DNA of 8,311 nucleotides from CAZWUK01 sp964636685 (lineage in GTDB: Bacteria; Bacillota; Clostridia; Christensenellales; CAG-138), in the NCBI GenBank assembly GCA_964636685.1, contig CAZWUK010000090.1:1-8311 (forward strand), written 5' to 3'. A program made the position numbers and the translations under genes. The notes under the pieces are model-generated. The model saw only the letters and a list, made by a program, of their open reading frames with translations, made no database searches and was not told where the DNA came from. How positions within the stretch are numbered: position 1 is the first letter of the stretch; each line of letters starts with the position of its first letter. Shown piece after piece: positions 1 through 5,411 of this stretch.

Positions 1-1707
1 GGTATCGTATCTTGCGGTAGCCTTGACGCTATACACGCCGTTGCTCAGCGTATAGCTTGTCGTGGTGCACATACCGCCAAGATCCACGTTCTCTCCGCCG
101 ATTGTCCAGCCGCACAGTGCGCCGCTGTTGTAGGGCGCGCCGACCTGTTCGTTTTTATGAACCTGGAAGGTGATCTCGCCTGTCGCGCTGTTATAGGTGC
201 CGGCTGTAGACAGCTTCTTCACCAGGCCATTGTTCGTATTATAATAGGAAACGGAAACGGAAACCTCCGTCTCTGTCACCGCCGACGGCTCCCATTGCGC
301 ATAAAGCTTGACGTTTTTGTCGATCAAGAGCACGTCGCCCGCGGAATAGCTTGCGCCGCTGCCGTCCGCATTCTCCGTCCAATTGACAAACTCATGGTTC
401 ACGCAGGTAAACGCAAGATTCGAAGTAAAGGTAAAGTTTTCATTGAACCCTACCTGATAGACGGCATAGGTATTCTGCGCGGCAACCAGCGCGCCCGCGC
501 CGGTCTGACCGTCATAGGTAAATTTCTGCGCGCCGTCCGGATAGTTGGAGTACAGGGAAACCGTATAGGCTTCTACCAGCACGGTGACAGACGCCGTGCC
601 CTGATTTGCCGTTGTCGCGGTGATCGTAACCTGACCGGCAGAAATCGCGGTCAAAAGTCCGTTCTGATCCACCGTTGCAACGTTATCGTTGTTGGAAGAC
701 CAGGCGACCGTTTCGCCCTCGAGCGCGTTGGCCGTGAGCTGCTGGGTCGCGCCGACAAACATCTTGCCGCCGCCGGAAATCTGAATGCCCGCTTCGACAG
801 TCACCACGGTGGAAGCCGTCGCGACGCCGTTGGTTGCGCTGATGGTCGTCGTACCGGCCTTGAGCGCCGTCACCTGTCCGTTTGCGTCAACCGTGGCAAC
901 GGTTTCGTCCGCGCTGGACCAGTGCGCACCGGTAAAGTTTACCGTCAGCGCAAGCTTTCCGCCGGTAAACACGCGCGTGCCGCCGGAAATCTCCGCAGCG
1001 GTTACGTTGAGCGTCAGCGTCGCGGTCTTGGCGCCATCAGTCGCCGTGATCGTCGTGCTGCCCGCGGTCTTTGCCGTGATAACGCCGGAAGCAGAAACCG
1101 TGGCCACCGCTTCATTGGAACTCGTCCAGGCGGTCGGCGTGAAGTTTGCCGTCAGCGTCGCGGTATTGCCCGCGACGACCGTGCTGCTGCCGGAGATTGC
1201 CGGAGTCGCCGCGGTCACGGTGATGACAAACTTCTCCGTACGGGAGGTGTATCTATTTCTTGTCGCGGTTACGCTCACGGTCGTGGTACCCACGGCAACC
1301 GCCGTCGCCGTGCAGCTTGCGCCGCTGCCGGAAAGCGTCACAATCCCGCTGGGCGAAGCGCTCCAGCTGTAGCCCGTGGGCGTGTTCGTATACCAGCCGT
1401 TGCTGAGCAGCGTGCCGGAATAGTTCAGCGTATCCTTGCCGCCGACCGTCAAAGCAAGCGACTGCGGGGATTCGCCGCCGGTCACAGCATAAGGCGCAGC
1501 GCCAAGCGCAAGCGGTGCGGCGGCCTTAGAGTCCGCTGCCTCCGTCTCACCGACGCTTTCCGTAATATTCTCACCCTGCTGCTTGGAAACAGACGTTGCC
1601 TCCGTGGGCGCGACCGTTTCCGCCAGCGCGCCGAGCGGCAGCACCGTCATCACCATCGCAATGGTCAGTACCATGCTCAAAAGCTTTGCAAAGCGTGTGC
1701 TCCTCAT
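1..1707 (-). CDS. Secreted surface protein with Big_2 Ig-like domains and a Flg_new repeat (C-terminus beyond window)
   Basis: An uninterrupted frame reads from an ATG at 1707-1705 to the window edge (569 codons, no stop). GGGGGAG at 1720-1714, six bases upstream, fixes the start. Residues 1-29 form a classical signal peptide: basic MRSTRFAK, a hydrophobic core, then cleavage after ALA29. A Ser/Thr/Glu/Ala-rich linker (30-77) follows, then a degenerate Ig-like domain (about 78-166) and three clear Big_2 domains (about 167-237, 238-305, 306-380) with the recurring W-S-S...VATV...G...TA...G...TITAT pattern. Residues 434-474 match a Flg_new (Listeria-Bacteroides/InlB B-repeat) module: FVNWTENADGSG, then KLYAQWEP. 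From about 480 a further beta-rich stretch is not recognised. Such proteins are exported and usually wall-attached or adhesive; any LPXTG, SLH or other anchor would lie in the missing part. Ligand and function are unknown. The strong codon bias on the opposite strand also leaves a long open frame there, which I take as a shadow. Confidence 0.9.
   Translation of the reverse strand, partial: MRSTRFAKLLSMVLTIAMVMTVLPLGALAETVAPTEATSVSKQQGENITESVGETEAADSKAAAPLALGAAPYAVTGGESPQSLALTVGGKDTLNYSGTLLSNGWYTNTPTGYSWSASPSGIVTLSGSGASCTATAVAVGTTTVSVTATRNRYTSRTEKFVITVTAATPAISGSSTVVAGNTATLTANFTPTAWTSSNEAVATVSASGVITAKTAGSTTITATDGAKTATLTLNVTAAEISGGTRVFTGGKLALTVNFTGAHWSSADETVATVDANGQVTALKAGTTTISATNGVATASTVVTVEAGIQISGGGKMFVGATQQLTANALEGETVAWSSNNDNVATVDQNGLLTAISAGQVTITATTANQGTASVTVLVEAYTVSLYSNYPDGAQKFTYDGQTGAGALVAAQNTYAVYQVGFNENFTFTSNLAFTCVNHEFVNWTENADGSGASYSAGDVLLIDKNVKLYAQWEPSAVTETEVSVSVSYYNTNNGLVKKLSTAGTYNSATGEITFQVHKNEQVGAPYNSGALCGWTIGGENVDLGGMCTTTSYTLSNGVYSVKATARYDT
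568..1209 (-). repeat. Tandem Big_2 domain-coding array (three units)
   Basis: Three consecutive 68-75-codon units encode homologous Ig-like Big_2 domains (residues about 167-237, 238-305 and 306-380 of the surface protein). The shared core is Trp-Ser-Ser, a variable pair, then VATV, a D/S-x-N/S-G turn, a T-A pair and a closing G-x-x-T-I-x-A-T strand. The units have diverged at DNA level, so this is an old protein-domain duplication rather than a fresh DNA repeat. A fourth, more divergent unit precedes them (residues about 78-166). Confidence 0.75.
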
Positions 1708-1783
1708 AAATTTCTCCCCCTTTTTATGTGAAAAAGCCGTTTCCTTTTTCCAATTCCTGTATATATATTTTTAGTATGGAGAA

Positions 1784-1814
1784 ATTATACAAGGTCGTTG
1801 TGACTACCTTGTTA
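1784..1814 (-). promoter_or_regulatory. Candidate promoter of the surface-protein gene with a dyad between -35 and -10
   Basis: On the minus strand a perfect TATAAT lies at 1789-1784, about 77 bases upstream of the ATG. The best -35 is a weak TAACAA at 1814-1809, giving a long 19-base spacer. A perfect 7-bp inverted repeat, ACAAGGT (1789-1795) and ACCTTGT (1806-1812) with a 10-base centre, fills the spacer. A weak -35, long spacer and dyad suggest a regulated promoter, but this is inference from sequence only. Confidence 0.45.
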
Positions 1815-2070
1815 CATTCAGAAAAGTTTTCGCATTTAATTTCACGAATGCAATGTGCTTTTTTCGCAGAAAACGGTCTTTTTTCGATCCGGTCATATAC
1901 ATTGTTACATTTCCGTTTCTTCGTGCATAATTAAGCAATCATACCGTATATTTTTCTCGTCTTTTTTGCGCGCCGCTGCGGTGGTTCTCCCATGCGGCAT
2001 TTGACCGCCGGCATGCAGGAAGCGGGACGTCCGGCTTTGACGCCTATACATCGTTTTCAGATGAATATAA

Positions 2071-2099
2071 CAAGACTCCATCGTTCGGATGGAGCCTTG
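2071..2099 (-). terminator. Probable intrinsic terminator of asnA
   Basis: CTCCATC (2076-2082) pairs with GATGGAG (2088-2094) around a five-base loop; the stem extends outward by CAAG/CTTG after one mismatch (2071-2074 with 2096-2099). Read on the minus strand it lies about 70 bases after the asnA stop and is followed by the T-rich stretch TTATATTC. The T tract is imperfect, so termination may be partial. Confidence 0.5.
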
Positions 2100-2166
2100 A
2101 GCAGTCGTTTCCAATGAAATTCCCCTGCGTTTTATGCGAAAGAACGTCTTTTTTCGGCTTTTATTG

Positions 2167-3174
2167 TTACAGTATCGTTACATTATGCTTTTTGCATTCG
2201 TCGATTGTTCTAACATCCCAGATGGAGGATTGCACCTCGCCGATGTGTGCCTTTCCAAGCAGCAGCATGCACAGCCGCGACTGTCCGATGCCGCCGCCGA
2301 TGGTCAACGGCAGCTCGCCCGCAAGCAGCGCTTTGTGGAAAGGAAGCGTCCGGCGATCGTCGCAATGCGCTTTTTTCAGCTGCTCGTCCAGCGATTTCGG
2401 ATCGACCCGGATGCCCATGGAGGAGATTTCCATGGCACAGTCCAAGACAGGATCGTAGAACAGAATATCGCCGTTGAGCTTCCAATCGTCATAGTCGGGC
2501 GCGCGGCCGTCGTGCGGCTTTCCGTCGGAAAGCAAATCGCCGATCTGCTGTATGAACACGGTCTTATGTTCCTTGACAAACAAATACTCCCGTTCCTTTG
2601 GCGTCTTGTCGGGATACAGATCCAGCAGCTCCTGCGAGGTCACAAACGTAATCTGGCGGCAAAGCTCTACGCCGATTTGCGGATATTTTGCCTTGATAAC
2701 GGCAAGTGTGTAGCAAATCGAGTCCACAATCGCGGTCACGGTGCTCTTGAGATAGGCCGTGTTGCGTTCATCCTCGGTGACGACCTTTTCCCAGTCCCAC
2801 TGATCTACATAGATCGAGTGCAGATTGTCCAGCTCCTCGTCCCGCCGGATGGCGTTCATATCGGTGTACAAGCCCTTCCCGGGGCGAAAGCCGTAACGGT
2901 CCAGCGCAAAGCGCTTCCATTTTGCCAGCGAATGCACAACCTCCGCCGTCATGCCCGTCGCGGGCGCGTCAAAGGACACCGGCCGCTCCACGCCGTTGAG
3001 ATTATCGTTGAGGCCTGCCGCCGGATCGACAAACAACGGCGCGGAAACGCGCTTCAATTGCAGTACCGCCGACAGCGAGTCCTGAAACGTACGTTTGATT
3101 AAGGCAATCGCGCTCTGGGTATCATATAACCCAAGGGCGGAGACGTATCCTTCGGGGATCTTTGTTTCCAGCAT
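2167..3174 (-). CDS. asnA: Aspartate-ammonia ligase (asparagine synthetase A)
   Basis: This cytoplasmic enzyme makes L-asparagine from L-aspartate, ammonia and ATP, giving AMP and pyrophosphate. The 335-residue product matches the usual AsnA length (E. coli enzyme about 330). AsnA has a class II aminoacyl-tRNA synthetase-like fold. Recognisable family blocks are the LNDNLNGVERPVSFD stretch (residues 55-69), VHSLAKWKR (80-88), GKGLYTDMNAIRRDEELDN (99-117) followed by HSIYVDQWDWE, GKPHDGRAPDYDDWKLNGD (218-236), and GGGIGQSRLCMLLL near the C-terminus (293-306), the ATP-site motif-3-like segment. The ATG at 3174 is preferred over an in-frame TTG four codons upstream because GAGGG at 3184-3180 sits five bases before it. 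It is transcribed divergently from deoD, and appears monocistronic with a hairpin downstream. The enzyme uses free ammonia rather than glutamine, unlike AsnB. Confidence 0.97.
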   Translation of the reverse strand: MLETKIPEGYVSALGLYDTQSAIALIKRTFQDSLSAVLQLKRVSAPLFVDPAAGLNDNLNGVERPVSFDAPATGMTAEVVHSLAKWKRFALDRYGFRPGKGLYTDMNAIRRDEELDNLHSIYVDQWDWEKVVTEDERNTAYLKSTVTAIVDSICYTLAVIKAKYPQIGVELCRQITFVTSQELLDLYPDKTPKEREYLFVKEHKTVFIQQIGDLLSDGKPHDGRAPDYDDWKLNGDILFYDPVLDCAMEISSMGIRVDPKSLDEQLKKAHCDDRRTLPFHKALLAGELPLTIGGGIGQSRLCMLLLGKAHIGEVQSSIWDVRTIDECKKHNVTIL

Positions 3175-3212
3175 AGGCGCCCTCAAAATTCATAGTTTGT
3201 TTATTGCATTTG

Positions 3213-3242
3213 AGTATAGTGCCGCCCCCGTCGCCTTGTCAA
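3213..3242 (-). promoter_or_regulatory. asnA promoter
   Basis: On the minus strand a perfect TTGACA (3242-3237) is followed after 18 bases by TATACT (3218-3213). The predicted start is near 3206, giving a leader of about 32 bases that contains the GAGGG ribosome binding site. The -35 box overlaps the deoD -35 on the other strand. Confidence 0.75.
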
Positions 3243-3245
3243 GGC
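3233..3245. repeat. 13-base palindrome containing both asnA and deoD -35 boxes
   Basis: GCCTTG and CAAGGC are perfect inverted arms around a single T. The sequence holds TTGTCA on the plus strand and TTGACA on the minus strand. It may simply follow from having two opposed -35 boxes, or be an operator site. Confidence 0.6.
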
Positions 3246-3265
3246 AAAGTTGGGTATGCTATACT
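3236..3265 (+). promoter_or_regulatory. deoD promoter (extended -10)
   Basis: TTGTCA (3236-3241), an 18-base spacer, then TATACT (3260-3265) with an extended -10 TG at 3257-3258. The predicted start is near 3272, leaving a short leader of about 26 bases with GGGAGGAG at 3286-3293 six or so bases before the ATG. Confidence 0.75.
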
Positions 3266-3297
3266 TATATAAATAAGTCGTTTTTGGGAGGAGTACC

Positions 3298-4017
3298 ATG
3301 ATAACTGCGAATCTGACACCACATATTTCCTGCGGTCCAAAGGACTTTGCAAAAACCGTACTCATGCCCGGCGACCCACTGCGCGCAAAGATGATCGCGG
3401 AAACCTATCTGACCGACAGAGAGCTTGTCAACAATGTCCGCGGCATTCACGGCTATACCGGCTATTATCAGGGCAAACGCGTTTCGGTCATGGCCAGCGG
3501 CATGGGAATGCCCTCGATCGGCATCTATTCGTATGAGCTCTTTTCCTTCTTCGGCGTGGAAAACATCATCCGTATCGGCTCGGCCGGCGCGATTGATCCG
3601 CATCTGAAGCTGTTTGACCTGGTTCTTGGGCAGGGCGCCTGCACCAATTCCAACTTTGGCAGCCAGTATCAGCTTGGCGGCTCGTTTTCACCCATTGCCG
3701 ACTACGGTCTTCTGCGCAAGGCTGCGGATGAGTGCGAGCGCCGTCACCTTTCCCATCAGGTCGGCAACCTGCTTTCCTCCGACACGTTCTATGACGACGG
3801 CGGCAAGGAAGCAACGCTTGTGTGGCGCAAGATGGGCGTGCTCGCCGTGGAGATGGAAGCTGCCGCGCTCTATATGAACGCCGCGCGCACCGGCAAAAAG
3901 GCGCTGGCGATCTGCACCATCTCCGACATTCTGGAGGGCGGAGAGGAAACCACCGCCGAACAACGGCAAAACGCGTTCCACGACATGATGAAGGTCGCGC
4001 TGACCATCGCCGATTGA
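3298..4017 (+). CDS. deoD: Purine-nucleoside phosphorylase, DeoD type
   Basis: This enzyme cleaves purine (deoxy)ribonucleosides with phosphate to the free base and (deoxy)ribose-1-phosphate, for purine salvage in the cytoplasm; the family is homohexameric. The 239-residue product has the full length of E. coli DeoD and aligns throughout. Residues that match known E. coli active-site positions are His9 (from the neighbouring subunit), Gly25 and Arg29 in MPGDPLRAK, Arg48 in NNVRG, Arg92 and Ser95 in RIGSAGA (phosphate site), Met186 and Glu187 in VEMEAAA (ribose site), Asp210 in TISD and Arg223 in EQRQ (base and proton relay). All are present, so it should be active. The ATG follows GGGAGGAG at good spacing. 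It diverges from asnA and ends before a strong terminator, so it is probably monocistronic. Confidence 0.97.
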   Translation: MITANLTPHISCGPKDFAKTVLMPGDPLRAKMIAETYLTDRELVNNVRGIHGYTGYYQGKRVSVMASGMGMPSIGIYSYELFSFFGVENIIRIGSAGAIDPHLKLFDLVLGQGACTNSNFGSQYQLGGSFSPIADYGLLRKAADECERRHLSHQVGNLLSSDTFYDDGGKEATLVWRKMGVLAVEMEAAALYMNAARTGKKALAICTISDILEGGEETTAEQRQNAFHDMMKVALTIAD

Positions 4018-4053
4018 CGTTATAAGGCATATTGAATAAACCGTAAGTCAAGG

Positions 4054-4078
4054 CCGCTCGTGAAAACGGGCGGTTTTT
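4054..4078 (+). terminator. Intrinsic terminator of deoD
   Basis: CCGCTCG (4054-4060) pairs with CGGGCGG (4067-4073), with one G-T wobble and a six-base TGAAAA loop, followed directly by TTTTT (4074-4078). It lies 37 bases after the deoD stop. Confidence 0.85.
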
Positions 4079-4104
4079 GCGTCTGTCAAAAAGCGTTTTT
4101 TTCT

Positions 4105-4125
4105 CAGCGGGCAGCTGCCCCGCTG
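4105..4125. repeat. Hairpin-forming inverted repeat upstream of the CobW-like gene
   Basis: CAGCGGG (4105-4111) and CCCGCTG (4119-4125) are perfect 7-bp arms around a seven-base centre that itself contains CAGCTG. No T tract follows on the plus strand and an A tract follows on the minus strand, so it is not an ordinary terminator. Its role is unknown. Confidence 0.4.
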
Positions 4126-4174
4126 CAAGCCGCCGGTCAAAGACCAAAAATGTCCTGCGCCAAATCAAATGATA

Positions 4175-4202
4175 TTCCATCCTCCCCATTGTCTGCTATA
4201 AT
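4175..4202 (+). promoter_or_regulatory. Candidate extended -10 promoter of the CobW-like gene
   Basis: A consensus TATAAT at 4197-4202 is preceded by the extended element TG at 4194-4195. The -35 is poor (TTCCAT at 4175-4180, 16-base spacer), as is common for extended -10 promoters. The predicted start near 4209 leaves a leader of about 26 bases. No Zur-type palindrome is visible. Confidence 0.65.
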
Positions 4203-4234
4203 AGAATCGAAATGGATGAAGAAGGCATACGTAT

Positions 4235-5188
4235 ATGACTACAATTGATGTGATTTCCGGTTTTCTTGGAGCGGGAAAAACAACGTTCATTAAAAAGCTG
4301 ATCGCGGAGGGCTGCCACGGCGAAAAGCTGGTGCTGATCGAAAACGAATTTGGCGAAGCCAGTATCGACAGCGGCTTTTTGCGCGAGCAGGGCTTGACAA
4401 TCTCCGAAATCAACTCCGGCTGCATCTGCTGCTCGTTGGTCGGCGATTTTACCGCCGCCATCCAAACAGCCGTCGCGGATTGGAAGCCCGACCGCATTCT
4501 GATCGAACCGTCCGGCGTGGGCAAGCTCTCCGAGATCCTTGCCACCGTTGACATGCTTGTAAAAGAAGACCCGTCGCTTGTCCGCGGGAGCGCGATCACG
4601 GTCGTGGACGCCGGAAAATGCAGCTCCTATCTTTCCGCCTTTGCTGAATTTTACGAGGATCAGATCCGCCGTGCCGAGCTGCTGCTGCTGAGCCGCACAC
4701 AGCAGCTTTGTGAAACCGCCGTTACCGAAGCGGTACAGCTTGTACGCGAGCTCAACGGCACTGCCGCCATCGTCACAACGCCATGGGAGCAGCTCAGCGC
4801 GCAGCAGGTGCTCTCCTGCGCCGCAGCGCCGACGCTTGCAGACGAACTGTACGACGAGCTGCTGCCAGAGCAGCATGCTCCCCACGCGGATTGCGCGCAT
4901 ACGCATCATCATCACGCGGACGATATTTTTGCAAGCTGGAGCATCGAAACGCCCAAATCGTTCACGGAGCAGTCGGTGAACGCCGTGTTGACAGAATTGA
5001 ACACCGGAAAATACGGCGCAATTCTGCGCGCCAAGGGCATCCTGCCCGCGGACGGGCGCTGGATCCATTTTGATTACGTCCCCGGGGAGCAAAACGTCCG
5101 GCGCGGCCCGGCGGATGTGATCGGAAAGCTTTGCGTCATCGGCGTGGGTCTGAACCGCAACGCGCTCTCCCGTCTGTTTGGCATATAG
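4235..5188 (+). CDS. CobW/COG0523-family G3E GTPase, probable metallochaperone
   Basis: The 317-residue product belongs to the G3E P-loop GTPases related to CobW, YeiR, YjiA and ZNG1, which bind zinc or other metals and deliver them to client proteins. Visible elements are the Walker A GFLGAGKTT (residues 9-17), the family's metal-binding CxCC motif as SGCICC (61-66), the ILIEPSGVG block (88-96), a second strand ITVVDAG (121-127), a His-rich stretch HADCAHTHHHH (217-227) probably binding metal, and a CobW_C-like domain (about 233-317). The usual NKxD guanine-specificity motif is absent; LLLSRTQ (150-156) stands in its place. The start has GAAGAAGG nine bases upstream. It has its own promoter, lies between deoD and a purine permease, and has no cobalamin or nitrile-hydratase genes nearby, so the client metal and protein cannot be named. 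Slightly short for the family (about 320-400). Confidence 0.88.
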   Translation: MTTIDVISGFLGAGKTTFIKKLIAEGCHGEKLVLIENEFGEASIDSGFLREQGLTISEINSGCICCSLVGDFTAAIQTAVADWKPDRILIEPSGVGKLSEILATVDMLVKEDPSLVRGSAITVVDAGKCSSYLSAFAEFYEDQIRRAELLLLSRTQQLCETAVTEAVQLVRELNGTAAIVTTPWEQLSAQQVLSCAAAPTLADELYDELLPEQHAPHADCAHTHHHHADDIFASWSIETPKSFTEQSVNAVLTELNTGKYGAILRAKGILPADGRWIHFDYVPGEQNVRRGPADVIGKLCVIGVGLNRNALSRLFGI

Positions 5189-5270
5189 CCGCCGCGGCAA
5201 ACGTTCGGGCAGCGGCTGGCGCGGTATTATCGCACCGGCAAATAATTTATAAGGCTGCATAAATAATATT

Positions 5271-5298
5271 TTGCTTTTTGTGCGATCTGTGCTATTCT
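5271..5298 (+). promoter_or_regulatory. Candidate promoter of the purine permease
   Basis: TTGCTT (5271-5276), 16-base spacer, TATTCT (5293-5298) with extended -10 TG at 5290-5291 region (TGCTATTCT). It predicts a leader of about 107 bases. I looked there for the conserved core of a purine riboswitch and did not find one. No T-tract terminator is visible after the CobW-like gene, so read-through from upstream is also possible. Confidence 0.5.
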
Positions 5299-5411
5299 TG
5301 TGAGGAAATCCATCGCAGCCGTTTCTGTTTCCTTTCTTTCCGGCGCCTCGGCTCCATCGCCCGCAAACATCCCGTTCACCTGACACGATCTTGCAAAAAA
5401 GGAGCATCCCT

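Larger units (their letters stand above)
1708..2166. other. 459-base gene-free region between asnA and the surface-protein gene
   Basis: The stretch is AT-rich near the surface-protein gene and more mixed towards asnA. It contains the surface-gene ribosome binding site and candidate promoter, T-rich tracts of the form TCTTTTTTCG (around 1877 and 2148), copies of GTTACATT at 1811-1818 and 1904-1911 (a third at 2177-2184 falls in the asnA end), and the hairpin at 2071-2099. Short open frames here (for example 1905-2114 on the minus strand) lack a convincing ribosome binding site or recognisable protein and one runs through the hairpin, so I do not call a gene. Confidence 0.6.

Noticed and set aside
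157..1731. 524-codon open frame on the plus strand
   Set aside because: It is antisense to the surface-protein gene, which has a signal peptide, ribosome binding site and recognisable domains. The plus-strand translation is Arg/Gly/Ala-rich with no family features and arises from third-position codon bias.
1905..2114. 69-codon minus-strand open frame between asnA and the surface-protein gene
   Set aside because: It runs through the asnA terminator-like hairpin, its low-complexity basic sequence resembles no family, and no good ribosome binding site precedes it.
2134..3102. 322-codon plus-strand open frame
   Set aside because: It is wholly antisense to asnA, which matches its family end to end.
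4214..4234. Alternative initiation for the CobW-like gene at the ATG at 4213
   Set aside because: It is in a different frame from the family-matching protein and is soon followed by a stop; the GAAGAAGG before 4235 supports the later start.
5187..5217. Possible terminator after the CobW-like gene (AGCCGC/GCGGCT)
   Set aside because: The arms are only six bases with a 19-base centre and no T tract follows.
5391..5411. Alternative upstream TTG start of the permease
   Set aside because: It would put the strong AGGAG inside the coding region, whereas the ATG at 5412 is correctly spaced from it.
5305..5411. Possible purine or xanthine riboswitch in the permease leader
   Set aside because: The leader is about 107 bases and near a purine transporter gene, but I see neither the conserved purine-aptamer core nor a terminator/anti-terminator pair.
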